From: Nocardia crassostreae
Lineage (GTDB): Bacteria; Actinomycetota; Actinomycetes; Mycobacteriales; Mycobacteriaceae
Assembly (NCBI RefSeq): GCF_001613405.1
Contig: NZ_BDCH01000012.1
Location: 496,001 to 560,000 of the forward strand
Length of the DNA: 64,000 nt
Direction of reading: 5' to 3'
Position numbers and translations under genes: made by a program. The stretch's first letter is position 1, and each line of letters opens with the position of its first letter. Under the pieces are notes generated by a model, which worked only from the letters and a program-made list of their open reading frames with translations, had not been told where the DNA came from and did no database searches. This document shows, piece by piece, positions 1-9,614 of this stretch.

Positions 1-2
1 TC

Positions 3-521
3 GCCAAGATGGCCGCCAATGAGATGGAGCATTTCCAGACCCTCGAACAGGCGCTGTCCGGTCGCGGTCACGACGTCTTCGACGCCATGGCCCCGTTCGT
101 GCGGGCCCTGGACGTCTATCACGCCTCCACCGACCCCTCCACCTGGCTGGAGTCGATGGTCAAGTTCTATGTCGGCGACGGTATCGCCGCCGACTTCTAC
201 ACCGAGATCGCCGGCGCCCTGACTCCCGAGGTCGCCGCCGTGGTGCGCGATGTGCTGGCCGAGACCGACTACTCCGAATTCGTGATCGAGGAGGTGCGCG
301 GCGCCGTCGCGGCCAACCGCTCCGAGCGCGACCGGCTCACGCTGTGGGGCCGCCGACTGCTGGGCGAGGCCATTACGCAGGCGCAGTACGTCATGGCGCA
401 GCGCGACGAGTTGACCGATCTGGTGCTGACCGTGACCGGCGACCTGAACGGCATTGCGCCGCTGTTCGAGCACATGCAGGACAGCCATGCCGAGCGCATG
501 CGGGTGCTGGGTCTGGGCTAG
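3..521 (+). CDS. Ferritin-like fold protein, 5' end missing
   Basis: The reading frame is open from the left edge, so the gene begins outside the window; the first visible residues are AKMAANEMEHFQ, a helix of a ferritin-like bundle with the Glu/His spacing of that fold. The visible part is about 172 residues and almost all helical, ending in ERMRVLGLG before TAG. It corresponds by position and content to the Rv3210c family next to DUF3107 in mycobacteria. Whether it binds a di-iron centre cannot be decided because the N-terminal helices are cut off. An ATG at 9 is in frame, but it lies inside a conserved-looking helix and has no ribosome binding site, so it is unlikely to be the true start. 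Confidence 0.75.
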   Translation, partial: AKMAANEMEHFQTLEQALSGRGHDVFDAMAPFVRALDVYHASTDPSTWLESMVKFYVGDGIAADFYTEIAGALTPEVAAVVRDVLAETDYSEFVIEEVRGAVAANRSERDRLTLWGRRLLGEAITQAQYVMAQRDELTDLVLTVTGDLNGIAPLFEHMQDSHAERMRVLGLG

Positions 522-618
522 TTGTTCGCTGACAGCGCAGGCGCTGGCCGCCGGTGGCTCGCGCCGCTGCGCTAGCGTTGGCACAGACAGCACAGGACTC
601 TAGGTTCGGAGGTTGGCC

Positions 619-846
619 GTGGAGGTCAAGATCGGTATTTCGGATAGCCCGCGGGAGCTGATCATCAACAGCTCGCAGACCCCGGAAGAGGTCGAGGCGG
701 CGGTTACCGGTGCGCTCACGGGCGAGACCGGCGTCGTGGCGCTCACCGACGAGAAGGGCCGCAAGTACCTCATCCAGGCCAGCAAGGTCGCCTACGTGGA
801 GATCGGCACCCCGTCCTCCGGCCGCGTGGGTTTCGCGGCTGTCTGA
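619..846 (+). CDS. DUF3107 family protein (TB9.4-like)
   Basis: This is a 75-residue protein reading VEVKIGISDSPRELIINSSQ at its N-terminus, typical of the actinobacterial DUF3107 family (TB9.4, Rv3208A in M. tuberculosis). I chose GTG at 619 because GGAGG at 608-612 lies six bases upstream; the TTG at 613 directly abuts that motif and is too close. The family has no established biochemical role. The gene lies between the ferritin-like gene and a convergent TetR gene, as in mycobacteria, and is followed by a strong hairpin terminator. Confidence 0.85.
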   Translation: MEVKIGISDSPRELIINSSQTPEEVEAAVTGALTGETGVVALTDEKGRKYLIQASKVAYVEIGTPSSGRVGFAAV

Positions 847-862
847 TCGCCCCAAAAACGGT

Positions 863-896
863 AATTGCCCCGCCGAGTTCGCTCGGCGGGGCAATT
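863..896. terminator. Bidirectional hairpin terminator
   Basis: A perfect 15-bp stem (863-877 with 882-896) closes a TTCG tetraloop and is followed by ATTTT. It separates the convergent DUF3107 and TetR genes and can serve both. Confidence 0.9.
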
Positions 897-914
897 ATTT
901 TGGCTCTGTCCGGA

Positions 915-1912
<998 letters not shown>

Positions 1913-3007
1913 GTGACCGACCATGGGGGCAGATCGTCCGCCAAACGCCGGGGGAGACCCAGCGGGCCGATCTACGATCCCCTCGGTCTCTACACCGACG
2001 GCGACGGATCGGGATCCGGCCCCTCCGGGCTGCCCGCCACCTCCGGTGACAGGCTGCCGCAGTATCAGCCGCTGCGGGCGCGCTGGGATCCCACCGCTCC
2101 CCCCGAGGACGCCCGGGTCCGGCAGCGACCGGAGCGGGAAACCAAGAAACAGAGTGCGCTGGGGCGGTTCGTCTCCACCTACGGCTGGCGGGCCTACGCG
2201 CTGCCGGTGCTGCTGGTGGTGACGGTGCTGGTGGCGGTGGACGCCCTGCGCGGCGGCGGTCAATCGGTCGCCGGAGTGCCCGGGTTCGGGCATTTGAGCG
2301 ATATGGCCGACAAGACCGGCATCATCGGCGCACCGCCCAAGGGGGATGGCAAGTTCGCGGCCGATCTGCCGACCGGGACGGTCCCCGACGGCGGGCCCTT
2401 CACGGAGGCGGGCACGGGCGTCTGGCATGTGCTGCCGGGCGCCACCGCGCAGGTCGGCAGCGGCACCGACCACGTCTTCACCTATACCGTCGGGATCGAG
2501 GATGGCATCGACACCTCCGCCTACGGCGGTGACCCCTCGGTGGTCCGCATGGTCGATGCGACGCTGTCCAATCCCAAGAGCTGGAGCCAGGATTCGCGTT
2601 TCGCGTTCCGGCGCGTCGATGGCGGCGATCCGGATTTCCGCATCTCGCTGACCTCCCGGCAAACCACGCGCACGGCGTGCGGATTCGAGATCCCCATCGA
2701 TTCCTCGTGCTACAACGCCGATCTCGGCCGTGTGCTGCTGTCCGAGGCGCGCTGGGTGCGCGGGGTGCTGTCCTTCGAGGGCGATATCGGCTCCTATCGC
2801 CAATATCAGATCAATCACGAGGTCGGGCACGCTATCGGCTATCACGAGCACCAGCCCTGCGAGACCGACGGCGGCCTGGCGCCGATCATGATGCAGCAGA
2901 CCTTCGGCACCAAGAACAGCGAGATCGCGGCGGCGGATCCGCACGGCGTGGTGCCCATGGACGCCCGCAAGTGCCGTTTCAATCCCTGGCCCTACCCGCG
3001 CGGCTAG
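1913..3007 (+). CDS. DUF3152 protein, predicted exported zincin-like
   Basis: The product is about 364 residues. Residues 1-80 are a charged, proline-rich cytoplasmic segment, a single membrane helix follows (YALPVLLVVTVLVAVDAL), and the remainder should lie outside the membrane. The C-terminal part is the actinobacterial DUF3152 domain. Near its end it carries HEVGHAIGYHEH, which resembles the zinc-peptidase HExxH motif; the third ligand would be one of the following His residues, so it departs from the strict metzincin spacing. Conserved Cys residues flank it. GTG at 1913 is preferred over TTG at 1910 because M. tuberculosis-type products start near here, although the ribosome site is weak. 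It is the Rv3207c counterpart and lies directly before moeZ. Peptidase activity is inferred, not shown. Confidence 0.8.
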   Translation: MTDHGGRSSAKRRGRPSGPIYDPLGLYTDGDGSGSGPSGLPATSGDRLPQYQPLRARWDPTAPPEDARVRQRPERETKKQSALGRFVSTYGWRAYALPVLLVVTVLVAVDALRGGGQSVAGVPGFGHLSDMADKTGIIGAPPKGDGKFAADLPTGTVPDGGPFTEAGTGVWHVLPGATAQVGSGTDHVFTYTVGIEDGIDTSAYGGDPSVVRMVDATLSNPKSWSQDSRFAFRRVDGGDPDFRISLTSRQTTRTACGFEIPIDSSCYNADLGRVLLSEARWVRGVLSFEGDIGSYRQYQINHEVGHAIGYHEHQPCETDGGLAPIMMQQTFGTKNSEIAAADPHGVVPMDARKCRFNPWPYPRG

Positions 3008-3123
3008 CCCTGCCGGTTTTCCGGCGGCGATCGGGGCCTAGGCTGCGGGAAGAACACTCCGGTCCGCGGTGTTGCATCTGTGGCCGCGAGTATTCGGCGA
3101 ATTCGATTGAGGAGTCCGCAAGC

Positions 3124-4311
3124 GTGACAGCATCGCATCAGTCCCTGCCGCCCCTGGTGGAACCGGCCGCGGAGCTGACCCGGGACGAGGTCGCCCGCTA
3201 CAGCCGTCACCTGATCATTCCCGATCTCGGGGTCGACGGGCAGAAACGCCTGAAGAACGCCCGGGTGCTGGTCATCGGCGCCGGCGGTCTCGGTTCCCCG
3301 GCTCTGCTCTATCTGGCCGCCGCTGGTGTCGGCACGCTCGGCATTGTCGAATTCGACGAGGTCGACGCGTCCAATCTGCAGCGTCAGATCATTCACGGCG
3401 AATCCGATATCGGCCGCAGCAAGGCCGATTCCGCGCGCGATTCCATTCTGGAGATCAACTCCGGAATCACCGTCGAGCTGCACAAGATTCGCCTCGAGCC
3501 CGATAACGCCATCGAGCTGTTCTCGCGCTACGACCTGATCGTGGACGGCACCGATAATTTCGCCACCCGCTATCTCGTCAACGATGCGGCGGTGCTGGCC
3601 GGTAAGCCCTATGTCTGGGGCTCCATCTACCGCTTCGAGGGCCAGGTCTCCGTCTTCTGGGAGGACGCGCCCGACGGCCGCGGGATCAACTACCGCGACC
3701 TCTACCCCGAGGCCCCGCCGCCGGGCATGGTCCCCTCCTGCGCCGAGGGCGGCGTGCTGGGCGTGCTGTGCGCCTCCATCGGCTCGATCATGGTGACTGA
3801 GGCCATCAAGCTGATCACCGGTATCGGCGACCCGCTGCTGGGCCGTCTGATGGTCTACGACGCACTCGACATGAGCTACCGGACGATCAAGCTGCGCCGC
3901 GATCCGGAGCGCGAGCCCATTACCGAGCTCATCGACTACGACGCCTTCTGCGGCGTGGTCTCGGAGGAGGGTCAGGCCGCCGCCATCGGCTCGACCGTCA
4001 CCGCCCGCGAACTCAAGGAGATGCTGGACGCGGGTAAGCCCGTCGCCCTCATCGACGTTCGCGAACCGGTGGAATGGGACATCGTCCGCATCGACGGCGC
4101 GACGCTCATTCCGAAGGACCGCATCCTCACCGGTGAGGCCCTGGCGGAGCTGCCGCAGAACACCCCGATCGTGTTGCACTGCAAGACCGGTATACGTTCC
4201 GCGGAAGCCCTCGCGGCGCTGAAGAACGCGGGTTTCTCCGATGCGACGCATCTGCAGGGCGGCATCATCGCCTGGGCCAATCAGGTCGATCCGTCGCTGC
4301 CGGTGTACTGA
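3124..4311 (+). CDS. moeZ: MoeZ/MoeB adenylyltransferase-sulfurtransferase
   Basis: This is a 395-residue two-domain enzyme. Residues 1-270 are an E1/ThiF-type adenylating domain with the nucleotide loop GAGGLGS at 52-58, the RQ motif in NLQRQIIHG, and the Cys in VPSCAEGGV. Residues 285-395 are a rhodanese domain with the active-site loop CKTGIR at Cys353. In actinobacteria such proteins activate the C-terminus of ubiquitin-like sulfur carriers (MoaD, ThiS, CysO) and transfer sulfur to them. The E. coli MoeB-type CxxC zinc pairs are absent, as in other MoeZ proteins. GTG at 3124 follows GGAG (3111-3114) by nine bases; the frame is open further upstream but that sequence belongs to the preceding gene. 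It supports molybdenum cofactor synthesis needed by the nitrate reductase in this window. Confidence 0.95.
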   Translation: MTASHQSLPPLVEPAAELTRDEVARYSRHLIIPDLGVDGQKRLKNARVLVIGAGGLGSPALLYLAAAGVGTLGIVEFDEVDASNLQRQIIHGESDIGRSKADSARDSILEINSGITVELHKIRLEPDNAIELFSRYDLIVDGTDNFATRYLVNDAAVLAGKPYVWGSIYRFEGQVSVFWEDAPDGRGINYRDLYPEAPPPGMVPSCAEGGVLGVLCASIGSIMVTEAIKLITGIGDPLLGRLMVYDALDMSYRTIKLRRDPEREPITELIDYDAFCGVVSEEGQAAAIGSTVTARELKEMLDAGKPVALIDVREPVEWDIVRIDGATLIPKDRILTGEALAELPQNTPIVLHCKTGIRSAEALAALKNAGFSDATHLQGGIIAWANQVDPSLPVY

Positions 4312-4434
4312 TCCGTTCCCGAATTACGCTGCGGTGATGGCGAATTGATCTTCGCCATTACCCAGTTTCGTTGCGCGCCATCGTGAGTTCACCCGGCTTC
4401 GCTGTGCTGGTCCGGTACGGACGAGGAGGCGGCG

Positions 4435-4902
4435 ATGGTCAACGAACGAATGCGCGCGGACGCCGAGACAATGCTCGACGGTCTGGCGCGGCAATTGGAA
4501 GGCATCGCGCAGCTGCAGGCGCGGCGCGCGGAGCTGACGGCGACGGCGACGGCCTGCGCCCGGCGCATCCGGGTGACCGTCAATGCCGACGGGCTGCTCA
4601 TTCGCACCGAATTCGCCGATGACATAGCCGATCTCAGCTATGCGGAGATCGCGGCGGCCATGACCGGCGCGGTGCAGGCCGCCGCGTCGGAGGTGAACGC
4701 CAAGTGGCGGGAGCTCATGGCTCCGCTGCAGCAGGAACGGCTTCGCCTGCCGAAGCTGTCCGACATTGTCGAAGGCGCACCGGATCTGGGATCCCTGCTG
4801 CCCCCGCCGCCCGCGCCGCCGACCCGGGTGGACCGGCCGCCGCCGCCGGTCGAGCGGGAGTCGGCCGCCCCGAACTCGGCGGTGGCGGAAGCGGGCTGGT
4901 GA
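4435..4902 (+). CDS. YbaB/EbfC-like protein of a WXG100 cassette
   Basis: The product has 155 residues. Residues 1-100 have the YbaB pattern: an N-terminal amphipathic helix, a short beta unit (RIRVTVNADGLLIRTEF), then a long helix. The C-terminal 45 residues are rich in Pro and Ala. Classical YbaB is a small nucleoid-associated DNA-binding dimer; in Nocardia such genes are often placed next to WXG100-type genes, where their role is unclear. It is separated from the next gene by only four bases, so the two are probably co-translated. It opens a three-gene insert in an otherwise conserved gene order. Confidence 0.75.
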   Translation: MVNERMRADAETMLDGLARQLEGIAQLQARRAELTATATACARRIRVTVNADGLLIRTEFADDIADLSYAEIAAAMTGAVQAAASEVNAKWRELMAPLQQERLRLPKLSDIVEGAPDLGSLLPPPPAPPTRVDRPPPPVERESAAPNSAVAEAGW

Positions 4903-4906
4903 CCGC

Positions 4907-6613
4907 GTGACACTGTACTGCGCACCGGAACTGCGCTGGGTGGCCTGGTTGACGGGCAACAGCTGGCCCGACGGCGACGAAGACCGTATGTGGGATATCG
5001 CCGATGACTGGCAGCAGGCCGCGGACACCCTGCGTGCGTTGCTGAAAGACATCGACACCGCCAAAAAGGCTGCGCTGGAGGCCTATCCGTCCGGTGCGGG
5101 ACACGATGCCATCGGCACGGCCTTCGATCTTGTCCGCTCCGGCGACCAGTCGGTGGAGGCGCTGGTCAAGGTGTGCGAGGAAGTGCGCAATTCCGTCTTC
5201 GACACCGCCACCGAAATCCAGGCCACCAAGCTCACGATCATCATGTCGTGGGTGGCGCTGGCCATCGAAATCACATGGGCGTGGCTGTTCCCGCCCACCG
5301 CTCCGGCGGTGCAGTCCGCCGCCATCGCCGCGACCCGCTCGTTCCTCTCCCGCGTGGAGAAAGCGATGCAGGACGCCATTACCAAGTTTTTCGCGAAGCT
5401 GGGGCCCAAGGTGTCCGGATTCATCGGCACGTACTCGGTGAAAATCCTGGAATCGGCATTGATTTCGGCGGCGATGGACGGCATGGTGCAGGGCGGCCAG
5501 CTCGCGGCCGGGACGCGCCGCCATTTCGACGCCAAGCAGTTCGGCGCCTCCGTCATGGGTTCGGTGGTCTCCACCATCCCGGGCCGGGAGTTCGCCAAAT
5601 TCCTGGGCAAGAGCGATAAGTGGTTCGGCGATACGCTCGGCAACATGCGCGGCGGCGCGGTGCTGCGCGGCACCGCCATCGGCATCGGCGCGGGCGCGAT
5701 GAGCACCGTCTTCAGCGCGCTCGGTGCCGCAACCGTCACCGGCAAGGTGGATCTCGCCTCCCCGGAGAGCTGGGTCGGCGGTATGGCGCGCGGCGGGCTG
5801 GTCGGCGGCGCGCGCGGCGGTTTCACCGTGGGCAAGGTGCCCGCCAATGGTCGAATGGGTCCGTGGAAAGGGGTATTCCGTACCAGCGACAGCCCGAGCG
5901 GCGGTCCCGGCGGATCCCGCCCGCCCTCGGAGCACAGCATGCACACTCTGAGCCCGCGCCCCACGGCCGACGGCTCGGCCCCGCACTCCACCCCGGACGC
6001 CCCGCCGCGCGCCGCCACCCCCGATGCCCAGCCGAACCGGCAACCACCCACATCCTGGGATTCCTCGTCCGACAACCCGAGCTTCGCCTCGCGCCCCGAA
6101 AGCGTCACCACCACGACGTCGCCCAGCGCGGGCGCCGCCACCCCGGGAAGCGGCGCATCATCGCAACACGCCAGTTCGCCACAGCCTTCCGCAGCGGGCA
6201 ATCCCACTGGGGCGGGCGGTGGTTCGGCAACCGGCAGCGCTGGGCCGTCGGTGCATGCTGGTTCGGGTTCGAATCAGTCCGGTGCACCCGGTGGGGCGGA
6301 CGGTTCGACGCCGCGGCCCGGGGCGGTCGCCGACCACCGCGCTGAGGTGCCCGGCCGGGATCGGCTGGGACCGGCGGAGGATATGAAGTCCAAGACGCGA
6401 CCCAAGGTGGTGTGGGACCAGCCGGTGTGGCCCACCAAGGTTCAGGCCGCGCCCGCGCCGGACAAGGGCATCTGGCTGGCGGGGCAGCAGCCGCAATCGG
6501 TGAATTCGCCGCCGGTCGGGGTGGTGTCCGAGGTGGATGTCGCCTTCACCATGAGCGCCGGTGGCACTGCGCCGCAGCCTGATTCGACGAATACGAACCG
6601 CAAGGAGGAGTGA
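4907..6613 (+). CDS. Large WXG100-like domain protein with disordered tail
   Basis: The product is 568 residues. The N-terminal part resembles the N-terminal domain of CpnT-type polymorphic toxins: W-rich helices (DRMWDIADDWQQAADTLRALL), then a hydrophobic helix (TIIMSWVALAIEITWAWLF, about residues 106-124) and Gly/Ala-rich helices to about residue 310. Residues 320-520 are low-complexity Pro/Ser/Thr/Gly sequence. No catalytic toxin domain is visible in the last 60 residues, which contain two Trp-rich patches. GTG at 4907 follows the preceding stop by four bases. It is likely a type VII secretion substrate or surface protein; that is inferred from the N-terminal domain and from the downstream WXG100 gene. 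A toxin domain may have been lost, or the protein acts without one. Confidence 0.7.
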   Translation: MTLYCAPELRWVAWLTGNSWPDGDEDRMWDIADDWQQAADTLRALLKDIDTAKKAALEAYPSGAGHDAIGTAFDLVRSGDQSVEALVKVCEEVRNSVFDTATEIQATKLTIIMSWVALAIEITWAWLFPPTAPAVQSAAIAATRSFLSRVEKAMQDAITKFFAKLGPKVSGFIGTYSVKILESALISAAMDGMVQGGQLAAGTRRHFDAKQFGASVMGSVVSTIPGREFAKFLGKSDKWFGDTLGNMRGGAVLRGTAIGIGAGAMSTVFSALGAATVTGKVDLASPESWVGGMARGGLVGGARGGFTVGKVPANGRMGPWKGVFRTSDSPSGGPGGSRPPSEHSMHTLSPRPTADGSAPHSTPDAPPRAATPDAQPNRQPPTSWDSSSDNPSFASRPESVTTTTSPSAGAATPGSGASSQHASSPQPSAAGNPTGAGGGSATGSAGPSVHAGSGSNQSGAPGGADGSTPRPGAVADHRAEVPGRDRLGPAEDMKSKTRPKVVWDQPVWPTKVQAAPAPDKGIWLAGQQPQSVNSPPVGVVSEVDVAFTMSAGGTAPQPDSTNTNRKEE

Positions 6614-6615
6614 TC

Positions 6616-6948
6616 ATGGCCGATCGGGTCGAGGTGGACACCGTGAAGTTGCGCAAGGCCGCGTACGCGACGGCGGCGATCAACGGCCGGATCAGCGGGG
6701 CGCTCACGACATTGAAGGCGAATCTCGCCGCCCGGGGTGCGCCGTGGGGCGACGATAAATTCGGGAAGACGTTCGCTGACGGGGCCGAGCAGCAACCGGG
6801 CTATCTCGCCATCCGGGATACCGTCACCACGGGCATCGGGGCTATGGCGGATACGTTTGCCGGGTTCGCCGATGGGCAGTTCACGGCGGCCGACAAATTC
6901 GACGGCGCGGACGGGTTCAGCCGGGATTCCTTCGATCGCAAGCAGTGA
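6616..6948 (+). CDS. Small WXG100-type protein
   Basis: The product has 110 residues and forms two helices around a turn with Trp-Gly (APWGDDKFGKTF), the loop signature of WXG100 type VII secretion targets that carry a WxxDxxGKxF pattern. ATG at 6616 is chosen because AAGGAGG at 6602-6608 sits seven bases upstream; a GTG at 6610 overlaps the preceding stop and lies too close to that motif. It probably pairs with, or is secreted together with, the large upstream protein. No ESX ATPase or membrane component lies in the window. Confidence 0.75.
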   Translation: MADRVEVDTVKLRKAAYATAAINGRISGALTTLKANLAARGAPWGDDKFGKTFADGAEQQPGYLAIRDTVTTGIGAMADTFAGFADGQFTAADKFDGADGFSRDSFDRKQ

Positions 6949-7023
6949 GGTTATCGCCGCCGACCTGGCGGTTTCTCGGTGTGGCTTCTCTTTCGAAAAC
7001 GGGGACAGCGGTACCGTACGCGC

Positions 7024-7881
7024 GTGACCATGACTGCTGTGGAACCTCCCGAGCACGTGCGGGCGACCTTCGGGTTGCGCGAGGAAGCGCCGGTTCCGCT
7101 GGGGAACTGGGACGGCGGGTGGCGGTGCGGCGATGTGGTGCTGAGCCCCGTCACCGATCACGCGCGGGCCGCCTGGTCGGCCAAGGTGCGGGAGAACCTG
7201 CGGGTGGACGGGCTGAGGCTGGCGCGGCCGGTGCGCGCCACCGACGGGCGGTACGTGGTGTCGGGCTGGCGGGCGGACACCTATTTGGAGGGGACGCCGG
7301 AACCGCGGCACGACGAGGTGGTGTCGGTCTCGCTGCGACTACATCAGGTGACCGCGCAATTGGAGCGGCCGCGGTTCCTATCGCAGCCGCCGATCGCGCC
7401 GTGGGCGGATGTGGATGTGTTCGCGGCCGCGGATCGCGCGGCCTGGGAGGCGGTGCCGCTGCGCAGCCTCAAACTGGGGGGCATGCTCCCGGCGACCTCG
7501 CCGGACGGGGATCGCAGTCTGCACATGATCACGCAGCTGTCCACGCTGCGGAAGCCGGTGACCTCGCCGTCGCAGCTGGTGCACGGCGATCTGTTCGGAA
7601 CCGTGCTGTTCTCAGGGACTTTCGCGCCGGGGCTGACCGATATCACCCCGTACTGGCGGCCCGCGCCGTGGGCCGCGGCGGTCATCGTGGTGGATGCGCT
7701 GTCCTGGGGCGGCGCGGACGACGGGCTCATGGAGCGCTGGCGTGATCTGCCCGAATGGCCGCAGATGCTGGTGCGCGCGGTCATGTTCCGGCTCGCGGTG
7801 CACGCCTTGCATCCGAGATCGACGCCGGAAGCCTTCCCGGGCCTGAACCGTACCGCCGATATGGTGCGACTCATTCTCTAG
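7024..7881 (+). CDS. TIGR02569 family protein (Rv3205c-like)
   Basis: The product is about 285 residues and matches the actinobacterial TIGR02569 family. It has a kinase-like layout (RPVRATDGRYVVSGW, then SQLVHGDLFGTVLF resembling an aminoglycoside-phosphotransferase HGD loop) but no confirmed activity. In M. tuberculosis the homologue sits directly beside moeB1/moeZ; here the YbaB-WXG100 cassette separates them. GTG at 7024 or ATG at 7030 could be the start; no strong ribosome site favours either. A strong terminator follows. Confidence 0.75.
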   Translation: MTMTAVEPPEHVRATFGLREEAPVPLGNWDGGWRCGDVVLSPVTDHARAAWSAKVRENLRVDGLRLARPVRATDGRYVVSGWRADTYLEGTPEPRHDEVVSVSLRLHQVTAQLERPRFLSQPPIAPWADVDVFAAADRAAWEAVPLRSLKLGGMLPATSPDGDRSLHMITQLSTLRKPVTSPSQLVHGDLFGTVLFSGTFAPGLTDITPYWRPAPWAAAVIVVDALSWGGADDGLMERWRDLPEWPQMLVRAVMFRLAVHALHPRSTPEAFPGLNRTADMVRLIL

Positions 7882-7894
7882 CGCCGAAAACGAC

Positions 7895-7930
7895 TGTCGC
7901 GCCGAGCGGACGGATCCGCTCGGCGCGACA
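7895..7930. terminator. Bidirectional hairpin terminator
   Basis: A perfect 16-bp stem (7895-7910 with 7915-7930) with a CGGA loop lies between the convergent TIGR02569 and narK genes, followed by GGCTTT on the plus side. Confidence 0.9.
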
Positions 7931-7950
7931 GGCTTTCCCTTGCAGGGGGT

Positions 7951-9417
7951 CTAGACGTTGGCGTAGGCCAACGACGGCGCGCGGTTCACCGCGAAGGACG
8001 ACCGCAGGTAGAACCACCAGGTCGCCACCGCCATAGCGAGGAAGATACCGGAGTAGGCGAAGAATGCCGGATCCATGCTCTTGAAGTTGATATTGGACAG
8101 GCGCAGCGCCTGCTGCACCAGCCAGCCGCCGGAGGCGCCCACTGCGCCGATGACGCCGATGGCCGCACCCGCTTGGCGCTTGGCCGAGGCCAGCGCCGTC
8201 GTGATGTCCTCACCGTGCTCGGAGGCGTACCGCCGGGCCTCGGCCGAGAAGATCATGGGGATCATCCGGTAGGTGGAGCCGTTGCCGATGCCGGTGAGGA
8301 CGAACAGCAGCAGGAACGCGGTCAGGTAGAGCGGGAAGCTCTTGGCCGCCAAGGCCGCGACGATCAGCAGGGTCGCCACCGACATGCCGCCGAACACATA
8401 CAACGTGATCTTGGCGCCGCCGATCTTGTCGGAGACCATGCCGCCGAACGGGCGGCTGAACGATCCGACCAGCACGCCAAGGAAGGCCAGATTGCCCAGC
8501 GTGCTCATCCACCCGATCTTGGCCATATCCGGGAAGTTGGCCTTGAGCAGCGTGGGGAAGGCGAACGAGAAGCCGATGAAGGAGCCGAAGGTGCCGATGT
8601 AGAGCACCGACATGATCCAGGTGTGGCGGTTGGCCAGCGCCAGCTTGTAGGACTTCCCATCGGATTTCGCGCTCGAGATGGAGTCCATGTAGCGCAGCGC
8701 GCCGAACATGGCGACCAGGATGAACGGAATCCACACCAGTACCGCGAGGGTGATGCCGAAGCGGTACCCGGCCGCGTCCTTGGCCATGATGTGCGTGCCG
8801 AGGGTGATGATCAGCGGGACGAACAGTTGGGTCTGGGCCACGCCGAGGTTACCGCCCGCGGCGTTGATGCCAAGGGCCGCACCCTTTTTCCCCTCGGGGA
8901 AGAAGAAGTTGATATTCGCCATGGACGAGGAGAAGTTGCCGCCGCCGACACCGGCGATGGCGGCCAGCAGCAGGAACACCCACATCGGCGTGCCGGGCTG
9001 ATTGATGAAGAAGGCGACACCCAGGGTCGGCAGCAGCAGCATGGCCGCGCTGAACATGGTGAATGCCCGCCCGCCGAACTTCGGAATCGCGAAGGTGTAC
9101 GGGATGCGCAGGGCCGCGCCGACCAGGGTGGGGGTCGAGGTCAGCAGCAGGGCATTGCTGACGGCGGTCGGATTGCCCTTGCCGAGGCCTTCCAGGAACG
9201 GGAACCCGGCCGCGCCCATGGCGGTCACGATGCTGCCCCAGATCACCCAGACGCTGAACCCGAGATTTTCTGCGAATACCGAGAAGATGAGATTTTTGCG
9301 GGCTGTTTGTTTACCCCCTTTTTCCCAGAATTCATTGTTGTCCGGTTCCCAGTGGTCGATCCACCGGCCGCGTTTCTGATATTGGAATGTCGTCGCCGAC
9401 GCCTCAACCGTTGCCAT
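7951..9417 (-). CDS. narK: NarK-type nitrate/nitrite transporter, copy 1
   Basis: The product is 488 residues with about twelve membrane helices and belongs to the nitrate/nitrite porter branch of the major facilitator superfamily. It has the Gly-rich signature around GVGGGNFSSSMANINFFFP and the second copy ALGINAAGGNLGV. The N-terminal extension WIDHWEPDNNEFWEKGG is shared in style with the second transporter at 11904-13355. ATG at 9417 is in context with no internal rival. It faces away from the GntR gene. A GlnR-like box lies about 180 bp upstream, which would fit nitrogen control. Confidence 0.92.
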   Translation of the reverse strand: MATVEASATTFQYQKRGRWIDHWEPDNNEFWEKGGKQTARKNLIFSVFAENLGFSVWVIWGSIVTAMGAAGFPFLEGLGKGNPTAVSNALLLTSTPTLVGAALRIPYTFAIPKFGGRAFTMFSAAMLLLPTLGVAFFINQPGTPMWVFLLLAAIAGVGGGNFSSSMANINFFFPEGKKGAALGINAAGGNLGVAQTQLFVPLIITLGTHIMAKDAAGYRFGITLAVLVWIPFILVAMFGALRYMDSISSAKSDGKSYKLALANRHTWIMSVLYIGTFGSFIGFSFAFPTLLKANFPDMAKIGWMSTLGNLAFLGVLVGSFSRPFGGMVSDKIGGAKITLYVFGGMSVATLLIVAALAAKSFPLYLTAFLLLFVLTGIGNGSTYRMIPMIFSAEARRYASEHGEDITTALASAKRQAGAAIGVIGAVGASGGWLVQQALRLSNINFKSMDPAFFAYSGIFLAMAVATWWFYLRSSFAVNRAPSLAYANV

Positions 9418-9544
9418 GAGCAGCGTTCCTCTCGAGCGGTTCGACCGCCCTCATCGTGGCGTCCCGTGCGGAAAAGGGTTGCGGGACGGTCCCTGCGGTC
9501 GCGTACCACCGTACGAAGCGAGGATTACGCGGACATGGCATTGG

Positions 9545-9605
9545 GTGACGAGCGAGGTAATTCCGGCTCACGCGCCGAGACGCGCCGTGGTGACCTTTCG
9601 GTTAC
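9545..9605 (-). promoter_or_regulatory. Candidate GlnR boxes upstream of narK copy 1
   Basis: GTGAC-n6-GTTAC at 9590-9605 fits the actinobacterial GlnR half-site pair and the mycobacterial AC-n9-AC core. A weaker match, GTGAC-n6-GGTAA, starts 45 bp away at 9545, about two 22-bp site units. The assignment rests on motif reading only. Confidence 0.35.
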
Positions 9606-9614
9606 TCGGAAGAT

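Noticed and set aside
2677..3123. N-terminal extension of MoeZ
   Set aside because: The in-frame sequence upstream of 3124 lies in the DUF3152 gene and its trailer and lacks protein character; a good ribosome site precedes GTG 3124.
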